Position numbers and translations under genes: made by a program
The notes under the pieces: model-generated
The model's database searches: none
What the model was told of the DNA's origin: nothing
What the model saw: the letters and a program-made list of their open reading frames with translations, nothing else
Part shown: one piece after another, positions 23,851 through 32,267 of the stretch
Layout: each line of letters begins with the position of its first letter
Numbering within the stretch: the first letter of the stretch is position 1
Source of the DNA: Actinopolymorpha sp. NPDC004070
Lineage (GTDB): Bacteria; Actinomycetota; Actinomycetes; Propionibacteriales; Actinopolymorphaceae
Assembly: GCF_040610475.1 (NCBI RefSeq)
Contig: NZ_JBEXMJ010000010.1
Location: 62,001 to 126,000, forward strand
Direction: 5' to 3'
Length of the DNA: 64,000 nucleotides

Positions 23851-25530
23851 TCATCCCTTCAGGGCCGGCAGGACGGAGTTCTGGTACCACGGCGAGAAGA
23901 CGTCGCGGTGGTAGTCCGGTGCGTTCTCCCGCCAGTAGGTGTCGTGCGCACCGAAGTAGTCGCGCGCAGCCTTGACGAAGTCCGGGTCGGAGGTGCTGGA
24001 GGAGAAACTGCGCGCCTGGGCGTTCATCGTCGCCTCCATCTTCGCCAGGTCACCGCGCAGGTCGAGGGTGCCGCGTTCGTTCGCCCACCGCGAGGTCATG
24101 TCGTCGCGCGCGGTTCCGGTCGGCCCGGGGCTGAGCTCGGCCGGGAAGTAGAACGCCTCGTTCGGCACCAGCGGGATCTTCGAGGCCCGGCGTACCTGAT
24201 CCATGAACGGCTTGCCCCACGCGTCGTCGGGAGTGACCGGCATCTGCTCCACCAGCCCGGCGAACAGCGGCATGAAGTCGGCGCTGTCGAAGACCCGCTT
24301 GGCATCCTTGGTGGCCGCGTAGGTCGCCTTCTTCTGCTCCACCCAGCCGGGACCCTTCATCCACGCGTGCAGGCTGATCGCCTTGTCCAGCGCGAGGTCG
24401 TCCATGTCGGGTGAGAAGCCGACGAGGTCCACCTGCCCCTGGGTGGTGCCGGTGCGCCCGTTCAGGCCGATCGGCTGGGTCATCCACCCCACGACGTCCT
24501 CGATCGGCTTCTTCAGCCGGGCGGCCAGGTCGGCCGGTGCGGTGTCGCTGCCCGGTGTGTTGGCGAAGAAGATCACCGTGTTGTTGTGCATCGCGGCGTC
24601 GCCGCGGACGAACGCCGCCAGCGTGTCGCCGTCGCCCATGCTCACGTCCGCGAGCACGCTCTTGTCCTTGAAGACCATGTCCCGCATGCCCTGGATCAGC
24701 GGCACCCAGCGGTCGACGCCGGACATGTAGTCCCAGCGCCAGTTCCAGTTCGTCGACGGTGCGGGCAGCTTGGCGTGGTAGTCCATGCCGTCCGCGCTGA
24801 GCCGCATGTTCAGGCCCCAGCCCTGCAGGACGATTCCCTTGCGCTTGCCCTTGGTCAGTCCCTTGGCCAGCGTGCGTACGTCGTCCCAGGTCCAGTCCGG
24901 CGTCGGTTCCTTCAGCCCCAGCTCACGCACCAGGTCGACGCGGTAGTGCAGGCCGGTCCCGACGTTGTAGATCCACGGCGCGGCGTAGAACTTCCCGTCG
25001 ACCTGCCACTTCTCCCAGATGGGCTTGACGTAGCTCGCCAGCTTGCCGGCGATGTCGTGGGTCTTCAGGTGTTCGGTCACGTCGGCGGACAGCCCCTGTG
25101 CCATCGCCGAACGCACCGCCTGGCGGTTCCAGCCACCGAGCACGTCGCCGGGGAACATCGACGGGGCGGTGCCACCGGTGATCGCGGTGGACAGCGTCTG
25201 CTGGTTCCACACGTCCAGCTTGACGTCCTGGATGGTGACGCCGGGGTTCTTGTCCATCCACGCGCCGAGCACGTCGGCGTAGGACTTCGTTCCCGCGTTG
25301 GCCTTCTGGTCCTTCTTCGTCGGCATCGGGCCGTAAGGCCAGCCGCCCGACGTCTTCAGGACGACATGGCCGTCGGTGCTGGCACCCCGGCGCGCGCACG
25401 AGCTCAGCAGGCCGCCACCCGCGGCGAGGAAGGTTCCCGACGCCATCAGCGACAGCATCTGCCGTCGGGTCGGCGCGGCGGCGTACCCCTTCGGCGCAGG
25501 TGTTCTCGGACTTGCGGGATCGGTGTTCAT
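23851..25530 (-). CDS. Large Tat/lipoprotein extracellular solute-binding protein
   Basis: A 559-residue binding protein. Twin Arg at 22-23 (TRRQML), a hydrophobic stretch and a lipobox ending LLSSC (Cys45) indicate Tat export and lipid anchoring. The mature part carries the motif GTAPSMFPGDVLGGWN and many Trp residues (for example NWNWRWDYM), fitting an oligosaccharide ligand. At about 515 mature residues it is larger than a typical CUT1 binding protein and closer to the YtcQ/LplA type that travels with YesL. The ATG overlaps the propeller gene stop (ATGA). Confidence 0.88.
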   Translation of the reverse strand: MNTDPASPRTPAPKGYAAAPTRRQMLSLMASGTFLAAGGGLLSSCARRGASTDGHVVLKTSGGWPYGPMPTKKDQKANAGTKSYADVLGAWMDKNPGVTIQDVKLDVWNQQTLSTAITGGTAPSMFPGDVLGGWNRQAVRSAMAQGLSADVTEHLKTHDIAGKLASYVKPIWEKWQVDGKFYAAPWIYNVGTGLHYRVDLVRELGLKEPTPDWTWDDVRTLAKGLTKGKRKGIVLQGWGLNMRLSADGMDYHAKLPAPSTNWNWRWDYMSGVDRWVPLIQGMRDMVFKDKSVLADVSMGDGDTLAAFVRGDAAMHNNTVIFFANTPGSDTAPADLAARLKKPIEDVVGWMTQPIGLNGRTGTTQGQVDLVGFSPDMDDLALDKAISLHAWMKGPGWVEQKKATYAATKDAKRVFDSADFMPLFAGLVEQMPVTPDDAWGKPFMDQVRRASKIPLVPNEAFYFPAELSPGPTGTARDDMTSRWANERGTLDLRGDLAKMEATMNAQARSFSSSTSDPDFVKAARDYFGAHDTYWRENAPDYHRDVFSPWYQNSVLPALKG

Positions 25531-27380
25531 CGTCCCCTCCTCGTCGGAATCGCGGTCCACACGCCGCCGCCGGCGAGCAGGACGAGGAGCTCGTCGCCGC
25601 GGCCGGCAAGGTCGTACGCCGACGCGGGATCCGGGCCGTCCTCGACGCGGCGCCAGTCGGTGTCGCTGCCGGTGTCGGTGCTGGTGTCGGTGCTGTGCTC
25701 GAGGTCGTACGTCCACAGCCCGTCGCCGGTGAGCGCGGCCAGGCCGTCCGGAGTACCGGTCATCGCCCGTACTCCCGTGTCGAAGGTGGTGAGCTGCTTC
25801 CACCCGCCATCGTCACCGCGGACGATCACCAGCCGCCCGATGCCGAGGACGGCCGGGCCCCCGGCCCCCGCCCGGGCGAAGTGCACCTGCGGCCACGCCG
25901 TCTCCGCGGTGAGCTGCTGCCGCCACGTCCGGCCTCCGTCGGCGGAGTCGAAGACGGTGACGAGGTTGCGCCGGTGGTCGAAGGTCGCCGCCACGAGGTC
26001 GTCGCCGCCGACCCAACCCAGTGCGGTGAGCGGGAAGGTGCCGAACGGCGCCGGCCGCTGCTGCCACGTACGCCCGGCGTCGGCACTGTGCAGCAGCATG
26101 TCGCCGTGCCGGGCCGGCGCGGCCCATCCGCGCCCGTCCGCGGCGAACGCCAACCGGCCGACCTCCCCGGCACTCCCCTCCACCACCAGGGTCCAGTCGA
26201 CGTCGGCCGGCGTCCGCCGCAGGAGCCCGTCCGGCCCGGATGCCAGCAACGCGCCGTCGGACGCGACGCCCAACCCCAGCAGGGGAAACGGCACATCGGC
26301 CACCGGCTCCCAGGCGCCCGGCGCGGCCGGCGCGGTCAGCGCGGCCGGCCGGACGATTCCCGACCGCGGACCGGCGAGCAGCGGGCGACCGTCCCACCAG
26401 ACCAGCCGATCCAGGTCGGCGGTGGAGGGGACGCCGACCTCGGACCAGGTGTGCCCGTCGTCGTGGCTGACCAGCAGGCCGGTGTCTATGCCGGCGTACG
26501 TCGCCGTGCCGTCGGCCAGCAGGCAGTGCACCGTTGTTCCGGCCGCCGTTGTCGCGGCCACCGTCGTTGCAGCCGCCGTCTCGCTCCAGCCGGTGCCGTC
26601 GGTGGAGCGCCACACTCCCCTGCCGGACGTACCGGCGAGCAGCGTTCCGGACGCGGTCGCGACCAGCGCGGTGACAGGTGCGGGGAGCGAGCCCAGCGGT
26701 GACCAGGTTCGTCCGTCGTCGGCGGAGCCCCACAGCCGACCGGACTCCAGTCCGGCGACGACCGAGCCGTCCGCCCTCGACGCGAACGCCGCCACCGGTG
26801 CGTCGGGACCCGGTGCGTCGGGACCCGACGCGTCCGGGCGGGTGCGTCCGGTCCGCCGCCAGGCCCGGCCGGAGTTGTCGCCGGCGAACACGCCCTCCGG
26901 CGTACCGGCGAGCAACCGGCCGCCGGGCGTACGGACCAGCGCGGTGACCTCGGTGTCGGCCAGGCCGAACACCGGCTGCCACGTCCGCCCGCCGTCCACG
27001 CTGCGGAGTACGCCGTCCCCGAGCGTGGCCGCGAGGGCGACGTTGCTGTCGGCATTGCCTTCCTCGTGGTCGGACGCCGCCGAGTCCACGTCCGCCGCCG
27101 GCACGTCGAGGAACGCCACCACGGGCGCACCACTCCCCTGCACCTGCGCGAGATCCCACGCGTCGCCGGTACGGCGGGCGATCCCCTCCGCGCCGCCGGC
27201 GAGCAGCCGGCCCGCCACGGCACCGAGCGCGGCCACACAGGTCAGCGGGCCGTCCACGCCGGCCGCGCCGTCCACGCCGGTCGCGCCGATCGACACCACC
27301 CCGCCGACTCCGCCCAGCCACAACTCCTCCGGGCGAGGACCCCTCGCGGCCGACAGGATCGGGCTCGCCGGTTCACCCAC
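25527..27380 (-). CDS. Cytoplasmic Asp-box (BNR/YCF48-like) beta-propeller protein
   Basis: A 617-residue protein with repeated Asp-box motifs (S/T-x-D-x-G-x-T-W): SVDGGRTW, SADDGRTW, STDGTGW, SHDDGHTW, SADAGRTW and SADGGRTW, each followed by a beta strand. This predicts one or two beta-propellers. There is no signal peptide and no membrane helix, which is odd for a family usually exported, so it probably stays in the cytoplasm. It overlaps the chaperonin gene by 8 bp and the binding-protein gene by 4 bp. No sialidase active-site Arg triad or Tyr was identified, so it is likely a binding scaffold. Confidence 0.75.
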   Translation of the reverse strand: MGEPASPILSAARGPRPEELWLGGVGGVVSIGATGVDGAAGVDGPLTCVAALGAVAGRLLAGGAEGIARRTGDAWDLAQVQGSGAPVVAFLDVPAADVDSAASDHEEGNADSNVALAATLGDGVLRSVDGGRTWQPVFGLADTEVTALVRTPGGRLLAGTPEGVFAGDNSGRAWRRTGRTRPDASGPDAPGPDAPVAAFASRADGSVVAGLESGRLWGSADDGRTWSPLGSLPAPVTALVATASGTLLAGTSGRGVWRSTDGTGWSETAAATTVAATTAAGTTVHCLLADGTATYAGIDTGLLVSHDDGHTWSEVGVPSTADLDRLVWWDGRPLLAGPRSGIVRPAALTAPAAPGAWEPVADVPFPLLGLGVASDGALLASGPDGLLRRTPADVDWTLVVEGSAGEVGRLAFAADGRGWAAPARHGDMLLHSADAGRTWQQRPAPFGTFPLTALGWVGGDDLVAATFDHRRNLVTVFDSADGGRTWRQQLTAETAWPQVHFARAGAGGPAVLGIGRLVIVRGDDGGWKQLTTFDTGVRAMTGTPDGLAALTGDGLWTYDLEHSTDTSTDTGSDTDWRRVEDGPDPASAYDLAGRGDELLVLLAGGGVWTAIPTRRGR

Positions 27381-29013
27381 GGCCGCTCACCACCGACGCC
27401 GACACCAGGACGCCCGCCGTGGCGCCGGCCGCCTCCACCGCTGCGACGGCCACGCCCGCGACGTCGAACACACCGGCCGCTCGCATCGGCAGGCAGCGAT
27501 CGGTGAGTACGTCGATGCCGTGGCCGGGCCCGAGTGCGCGGACCGCGGCCAGGGCGACCCGGGGGTCGCGGGCGCCGGCGTTGGCGACCAGGCGGAGGAA
27601 CGGCGCCTCCAGGGCCGCCGCCACCGCGTCCATGCCGGCGCCCCGGTCGGGGTCGGTGCAGTGCGCCCACGCCGTGCGGACGGCGTCCACGCAGTCCAGG
27701 TAGGCCACCCCGCCGCCGGTCACGACGCCCTCCCGCAGCGCGGTCCGGGCCAGCCGCACCGCCCGCCGGGCCGTGCGCAAACGGTCGTCGCGTTCGGCCT
27801 CGGTCGCAGCACCCACCCGGACGGCGCCGACCCGGCCGAGCAGGCGCGCCTGGCGCAGCCACATCCGGTCGGCGGTACGCGTGGACGCCTCCGAGCCGTC
27901 GTCGAGTTCCCAGGCCCGGGTACGCAGCCGGGCGGCCAGGTCGGTGAGCGCGCCCCGGTCGCCCTCGCCGCCCGCTACGGACATGTGCCCGGCCCGCACG
28001 ACGGCGCGCCGCGCCCGGCCGGCGTACGCCGGGACGAACCGCTCCGGCGGCGGGCCGAACTCCGGCGACAGCACGGTGGCACCGGTGAGCAGGGCCAGGT
28101 CGGCGAGGTCCTCACCCTGCCGGACCCCGGCCGTGGTGAGGACGACCGGCGCACTCACCACCAGCCCGCGGCGGTCGTTCAGCAGACACGTGGTGGCCGC
28201 GCCGCCGGTCACGTCCCGGGCCACCAGCAGCAACGGCGGCCGGCCGGGCAGCGCCCGCACGGCCTCCAGGATCGGGACGACCTGCGCCGGTTCGTCGAGT
28301 ACGACGTCCGCGACCACCACCGCCGGGTCGACCAGGGTCAGCTCGGTGTGCGAGCCACCGAACGCGCCACCGCCGGACAGCAACTCCGGCCCGGCCGGAC
28401 GGGCGGGCCACCGGCTGCCGTCCACGTAGTCGTGAGCGACGCCGGTACGTACGGACTCCTCCACCACGACCGCCCCGTCGGGCCCCAGCACGTCCAGCAG
28501 TTCCCCGACCGCGCCGGCCAGCGCCCGGTCGCCGCTGGCGGCCGTGACCAGGCCGGCCAGGTCGTCCGGCCCCTCGACCGGGCTCGCCTGGCCCTTCAGC
28601 GCGTCGGCGGCGCATCCGACCGCGGCCGTGATCCCCTCGCGGACCAGCACCGGATTGGCGCCGGCGGCCACCATCCGGTGCGCGTGCCGGACGATCGCCG
28701 CGGTCAGCACCGCGGTGGTGGCGCCGCCGTCGCCGTGCCGGCCGACCACCGTGCGTACCGCCTCACGCAGCAGCGCCGCGCCCGCGTTCGCGCCGCGCCC
28801 GGGCAGGGTGGTGACCCGGCGGGCGATGGTCGCCGCGTCGTCGAGACCCTCGGCGGTCCCGCCGCCCGCGTCGTTCAGCACCACGCCCCGGGACGGACCG
28901 AGGGTGAGCGCGAGCAGCCGGGCGAGGGTGTCGAAGCCGGCCATGAGGGCGGCCTCGGACCGGTCGGCGGGCGTGGCGGACCGGTCGCCAGCCGTGGCGG
29001 ACGCGGCGGTCAT
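27373..29013 (-). CDS. Divergent GroEL-like (Cpn60) chaperonin, probably altered ATPase
   Basis: A 546-residue protein alignable by eye with E. coli GroEL nearly end to end: LGPSRGVVLN (38-47), GDGGATTAV (94-102), AAGANPVLVREGI, the apical motif PLLLVARDVTGGAATTCLLN, LTGATVLSPE, VGAATEAE and EGVVTGGGVAY (429-439). Asp95 matches GroEL D87 and Asp59 matches D52. In the ungapped segment between GAATE and EGVV, Arg418 replaces D398, the residue needed for ATP hydrolysis. Two of the three Thr after D87 are Gly and Ala. The Gly-Gly-Met tail is absent. It overlaps the ATPase gene (ATGA) and the propeller gene. No groES is nearby. It is probably a specialised assembly or holding factor. Confidence 0.85.
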   Translation of the reverse strand: MTAASATAGDRSATPADRSEAALMAGFDTLARLLALTLGPSRGVVLNDAGGGTAEGLDDAATIARRVTTLPGRGANAGAALLREAVRTVVGRHGDGGATTAVLTAAIVRHAHRMVAAGANPVLVREGITAAVGCAADALKGQASPVEGPDDLAGLVTAASGDRALAGAVGELLDVLGPDGAVVVEESVRTGVAHDYVDGSRWPARPAGPELLSGGGAFGGSHTELTLVDPAVVVADVVLDEPAQVVPILEAVRALPGRPPLLLVARDVTGGAATTCLLNDRRGLVVSAPVVLTTAGVRQGEDLADLALLTGATVLSPEFGPPPERFVPAYAGRARRAVVRAGHMSVAGGEGDRGALTDLAARLRTRAWELDDGSEASTRTADRMWLRQARLLGRVGAVRVGAATEAERDDRLRTARRAVRLARTALREGVVTGGGVAYLDCVDAVRTAWAHCTDPDRGAGMDAVAAALEAPFLRLVANAGARDPRVALAAVRALGPGHGIDVLTDRCLPMRAAGVFDVAGVAVAAVEAAGATAGVLVSASVVSGRG

Positions 29014-30134
29014 GGCACCAGCGCCTGTTCGCTGTCGTGGTCGAACAGCCGCAGGCCCTCCGGAGCGACGTCCAGGCGTACGGAGTCACCCGGGGCGAGC
29101 GAACCCTCCTCGCCGGCCCGGAAGATCGCGGCCATCGACCGGCCCGCGGTCCTCAGCCGGACCACCGTCTCCCCGATCAGCGGCTCCACGTCGGTGACCT
29201 CACCGGTGATCGCCGCGTCCCCGTCGGCGGCCGGCACCAGCGCGTCCGGGCGGATCCCCACCGTCACCTGCTCCTTGCCGTACCGCGACAGGGTGTCGCT
29301 CCACGCCGACGGCAGCGAGAAGGCGGTGCCCGAGCCGTTGGGACCGCCCGGGCCGTCCGAGCCGTGTGCGACGTACGCACCGTTCACCGGCCGCAGCCGG
29401 GCGGGCAGCAGGTTCATCGGCGGTGACCCGACGAAGCCCGCGACGAACACGTTGGCGGGCCGGTCGACGAGCTCGTCCGGCGGGCCGATCTGCTGCACCC
29501 GGCCGTCGGCCAGCACCGCCACCACGTCGCCCATCGCGAACGCCTCGGTCTGGTCGTGGGTGACGTAGACGCTGGGGCGGCCCTTGTCGCGGTGCAGGGC
29601 GAGGATGTCGCGGCGCAGCCGGTACCGCAGCTTCGGGTCCAGGTTCGACAGCGGTTCGTCGAAGAGGTACGCGTCGGCGTCCTTCACCATCGCCCGGCCG
29701 AGCGCCACCCGCTGCTGCTCGCCACCGGACAGGTCGGTGATCGGTGAGCTGAGCAGCGGGCCGAGGTCGAGCCGGTCCGCTGCCGCCCGGATGCGGCGTT
29801 CGATCTCGTCCTTGGGCACACCGCCGCGTGCCTGCAGCCCGTACGCCATGTTGCCGAAGACGTCCATGCTGGGATACAGGCCGTACTCCTGGAAGACCAT
29901 CCCGAGGTTGCGGTCCCGCGACGGCAGCGAGGTCACCACCCGGCCGCCGATGACGACGTCGCCCGCGTCGGGATGTTCCAGTCCGCACACGATCCGCAGG
30001 GTGGTGGTCTTCCCGCAGCCGGACGGGCCGAGGAGTACGAAGAACTGCCCGTCCTCGACCGTGAACGACATTCCGTCCACCGCCCGGTGGTCACCGAGCT
30101 GCTTCACCAGGCCGCGTACCTCCAGGGTGGGCAC
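29010..30134 (-). CDS. MalK/UgpC-type ABC transporter ATPase (copy 3)
   Basis: About 374 residues: Walker A GPSGCGKTT, VFQEYGLYPSM, signature LSGGEQQRV, Walker B DAYLFDEPLSNLD and VTHDQTEA. A TOBE-like C-terminal domain follows with GIRPDALVP. GTG at 30132-30134 lies eight bases after AAGGAG; a GTG at 30143 would overlap that site. Unlike copies 1 and 2 it is placed first in the structural operon, next to the chaperonin, with a 4-bp overlap. A third ATPase for one permease pair is unusual; it could serve another transporter or be a client of the chaperonin. Confidence 0.9.
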   Translation of the reverse strand: MPTLEVRGLVKQLGDHRAVDGMSFTVEDGQFFVLLGPSGCGKTTTLRIVCGLEHPDAGDVVIGGRVVTSLPSRDRNLGMVFQEYGLYPSMDVFGNMAYGLQARGGVPKDEIERRIRAAADRLDLGPLLSSPITDLSGGEQQRVALGRAMVKDADAYLFDEPLSNLDPKLRYRLRRDILALHRDKGRPSVYVTHDQTEAFAMGDVVAVLADGRVQQIGPPDELVDRPANVFVAGFVGSPPMNLLPARLRPVNGAYVAHGSDGPGGPNGSGTAFSLPSAWSDTLSRYGKEQVTVGIRPDALVPAADGDAAITGEVTDVEPLIGETVVRLRTAGRSMAAIFRAGEEGSLAPGDSVRLDVAPEGLRLFDHDSEQALVP

Positions 30135-30150
30135 GGCAACCACTCCTTCC

Positions 30151-30215
30151 GGGTCAGTTGGCTGGGTCGGTTGGCTGGGTCGGTTGGCTGGGTCAGGTGG
30201 GCTGGGTCAGGTGGC
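30151..30215. repeat. 13-14 bp tandem repeats at the PhyH/ATPase junction
   Basis: Five imperfect units of GGGTCGGTTGGCT form (units 2 and 3 identical; the last two GGGTCAGGTGGGCT and GGGTCAGGTGGCC) span the 63-bp gap and include the PhyH stop codon at 30207-30209. Such an array could vary by slippage and change spacing between the two genes. Confidence 0.65.
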
Positions 30216-30974
30216 CGGTGCGTTCGCGACGACTTCGCGCATGCCCGCCCACTCCCGCCAGATGTCGGTCATGCACTCCCAGCGCACCGACTGGTGGTCG
30301 ACGTGGCTGAGCCGGAAGAAGATCGCGTACCGGATGTGCGGGGAGGCGTTGCCGGCGATGCCGTGCCCGAGCTGGTAGTGGGCGAGCACCGCGTCACCGG
30401 CCCGGGCGGTGACCTGCTCCGGCTCGGCCACCTCCACCTCCGGCATGCCGTTCAGCAGGGAGTCCGGGCCGTGCTCGCGGAAGTAGCTTTCGTACTGGCG
30501 GTGGCTGCCCGGCCAGACGGTGAAGTTGCCGGCATACGACGTGGGCACGTCGCTGAGGAACACCCCGACCAGCGCGGTGAAGTTGGCGATCGTCCCCTTG
30601 GGCACACCGTTGTGCGGGCTGTACATGCCGTCGATGTGGGCGTGCGGGTCGTGCGGTGTGCCGGCGGCGGGGAAGCGCAACGCGATCTGGCCCGCGTTCA
30701 CCGGTGCGATCGCGCCCTCACCGATCGCGGACTCGGCGACCTCCCACAGCGGTGACCGGTGCAACAGGTCGGTGATGGCCGGTGAGGTCTGGAGTTCCGG
30801 GGTGTACGACCGGGACCGGAAGGTCACCAGTTCGTCGGGATGGATGCCCTCGGAGCCGAGCGAGCCGTTGATCGCCCGCAAGGCCGCGTTGACAAGCTCG
30901 CTGGGAACGATCCCAGGCAGGCGAACCAGCCCGTCGTCGTACAACGCCTGCTTGTGGGCCGTGGTCAGCCGCAT
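30207..30974 (-). CDS. Phytanoyl-CoA dioxygenase (PhyH) family oxygenase
   Basis: A 255-residue protein with the Fe(II)/2-oxoglutarate facial triad: H-x-D at 113-115 (HAHIDGM) and distal His204 (QLGHGIAGN), followed by Arg215 (SPHIRYAIFF) for 2-oxoglutarate. PhyH enzymes hydroxylate diverse small molecules; here the setting suggests modification of the imported sugar or glycoside. It starts 7 bp after the LacI gene and is probably in the same transcript. The substrate is unknown. Confidence 0.85.
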   Translation of the reverse strand: MRLTTAHKQALYDDGLVRLPGIVPSELVNAALRAINGSLGSEGIHPDELVTFRSRSYTPELQTSPAITDLLHRSPLWEVAESAIGEGAIAPVNAGQIALRFPAAGTPHDPHAHIDGMYSPHNGVPKGTIANFTALVGVFLSDVPTSYAGNFTVWPGSHRQYESYFREHGPDSLLNGMPEVEVAEPEQVTARAGDAVLAHYQLGHGIAGNASPHIRYAIFFRLSHVDHQSVRWECMTDIWREWAGMREVVANAPAT

Positions 30975-30981
30975 CAGTCGA

Positions 30982-32106
30982 TCACCCTTGTGTGATGGAG
31001 GTTGTGGAGGTTGTCGCGGTGGTTCCGGTGGTTCCGGTGGTTGCCGTCACCGGCTCGTACGGCGGCGCCGGCGGGTTGCGCGGCGCGGTTGACCCACGGA
31101 CCACCAGGTGGACGCCGACCCGGGTCTCCCGCCAGCCCATGTGCGGAAAGCGCAGCCGCTCGGTGAGGTTCCACACCGCCTGCATGCCGAGCAGTTCCTT
31201 GTCGACGGCGATGGTGGTGAGCCCGGGGACGCTGTGCGCGGCCATCGCGATGTCGTCGTAACCGATCACCGAAACGTCGGTGGGCACGGCGATCCCGCGT
31301 TCGCGGAGCAGGTCGATGGCACCAAGGGCGGTGTTGTCGTTGCCGCAGAAGACCGAGGTCGGCGGCACCGGCAGATCCAGCAGGGCGGCCATCTCCTCCC
31401 TCCCGCTCTCCGCGCTCAACCGGCCGCCGCGAACGTAGGCCGGGTCGGCCGGGACGCCGTACTCCGCCAGCGCCTGGTGGTATCCGGCCAGCCGCGCGGT
31501 GATCGAGTACGCCGTCGACGGTCCGGTGATGATGGCCGGCGGTGGGTTGCGGTGCCCCAGGTCGAGCAGGTGGGTGGTGGCCAGGTAGCCGCCACGGTGG
31601 TCGTCGGCACGTACGCAGTCCACGGGCAGGTCCTCGACCAGGTGGTCGATCAGCACGCAGGGCGTCCCGGTCTCCAGCAACCTCTCCACGTACCGCTGTT
31701 CGTGGTAGCCGGCCAGCAGCAGCCCCTGCGCCTGCCGGCGGCGCAGCACCAACGGCAGCGCGCGGCTGTCACGATCACCGTCGTGCAGGGTCTCCATCAC
31801 CAGCGACACCCCGAGGGCGGCGATCGCCGACTGCGCACCGTAGAGAACCGGACCGTAGAAGGGGTTGGCCGGGCCGACGTAGTGCTCGCCACGAGCCAGC
31901 AGGCCGAACGCCGAAACGCCAGCGGCCAGTGACTCCGCCGGCCGCCGGCGTGGTTGGTAGCCGATTTCCTCCGCGGCGGCCAGAACCGCCTTTCGGGCCT
32001 GTTCGGAAACGGCCGCATTACTGGTGAACACACCGGAGGCGGTCCCGATAGAAACACCTGCGCGCGCGGCGACCTCCCGCAGTGTCGACCGCCGCCGTGC
32101 ACCCAT
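30982..32106 (-). CDS. LacI-family transcriptional regulator
   Basis: A 374-residue regulator. The N-terminal HTH (TLREVAARAGVSIGTASGVF, residues 8-27) is followed by the hinge RPAESLAAG and a periplasmic-binding-like sensor with SVIGYDDIAMA near the end. The C-terminal 20 residues are a Thr/Gly repeat tail encoded by short DNA repeats at about 30997-31050. ATG at 32104-32106 has GAGGGG upstream. As first gene of the minus-strand operon and divergent from the amidohydrolase, it probably controls both in response to a sugar. Confidence 0.92.
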   Translation of the reverse strand: MGARRRSTLREVAARAGVSIGTASGVFTSNAAVSEQARKAVLAAAEEIGYQPRRRPAESLAAGVSAFGLLARGEHYVGPANPFYGPVLYGAQSAIAALGVSLVMETLHDGDRDSRALPLVLRRRQAQGLLLAGYHEQRYVERLLETGTPCVLIDHLVEDLPVDCVRADDHRGGYLATTHLLDLGHRNPPPAIITGPSTAYSITARLAGYHQALAEYGVPADPAYVRGGRLSAESGREEMAALLDLPVPPTSVFCGNDNTALGAIDLLRERGIAVPTDVSVIGYDDIAMAAHSVPGLTTIAVDKELLGMQAVWNLTERLRFPHMGWRETRVGVHLVVRGSTAPRNPPAPPYEPVTATTGTTGTTATTSTTSITQG

Positions 32107-32124
32107 TCAGACCCCTCGGGTTTC

Positions 32125-32138
32125 ACTGAACATTCAGT
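32125..32138. promoter_or_regulatory. Candidate LacI-type operator 1
   Basis: ACTGAA-CA-TTCAGT, a perfect 6-bp inverted repeat with a 2-bp centre, 19 bp upstream of the lacI ATG. It shares ACTGAA-NN-TTCAG with the second site at 32255. Confidence 0.5.
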
Positions 32139-32217
32139 AACCCCTGCCTGCGTGGAGGTTACGTGCACATGTCGGTGACGGGGAACGCCGCTGTCCCATC
32201 GTGGACAGGACCCGGGC

Positions 32218-32225
32218 AAGCGCTT
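32218..32225. promoter_or_regulatory. Palindrome AAGCGCTT resembling a LacI/CcpA-type core
   Basis: AAGCGCTT lies within GGCAAGCGCTTTCG, which fits the TGNAANCGNTTNCA-like pattern of LacI-family operators. It is midway between the two ACTGAA palindromes. A second regulator or the local LacI protein could bind it. Confidence 0.35.
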
Positions 32226-32254
32226 TCGCGTTCATTTCGACAAGTGAAGAGAAC

Positions 32255-32267
32255 ACTGAAAGTTCAG
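32255..32267. promoter_or_regulatory. Candidate LacI-type operator 2
   Basis: ACTGAA-AG-TTCAG(C), matching operator 1 at 11 of 12 arm positions, on the amidohydrolase side of the intergenic space. Two like palindromes, one near each divergent gene, are typical of a shared regulator. Confidence 0.5.

Noticed and set aside
25500..26702. Plus-strand ORF of 400 codons over the propeller gene
   Set aside because: It is an antisense shadow; the minus strand carries the repeated Asp-box motifs.
19174..29568. Two very long plus-strand ORFs (1746 and 1660 codons) opposite the ABC/chaperonin operon
   Set aside because: They are antisense shadows caused by high GC and codon bias. Their products are Arg/Gln/His-rich without any domain, while the minus strand encodes clear families over the same span.
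30997..31055. CRISPR-like repeats near the lacI end
   Set aside because: These are short GGTGGTTCC-type codon repeats that encode the Thr/Gly tail of the LacI protein, without spacers.
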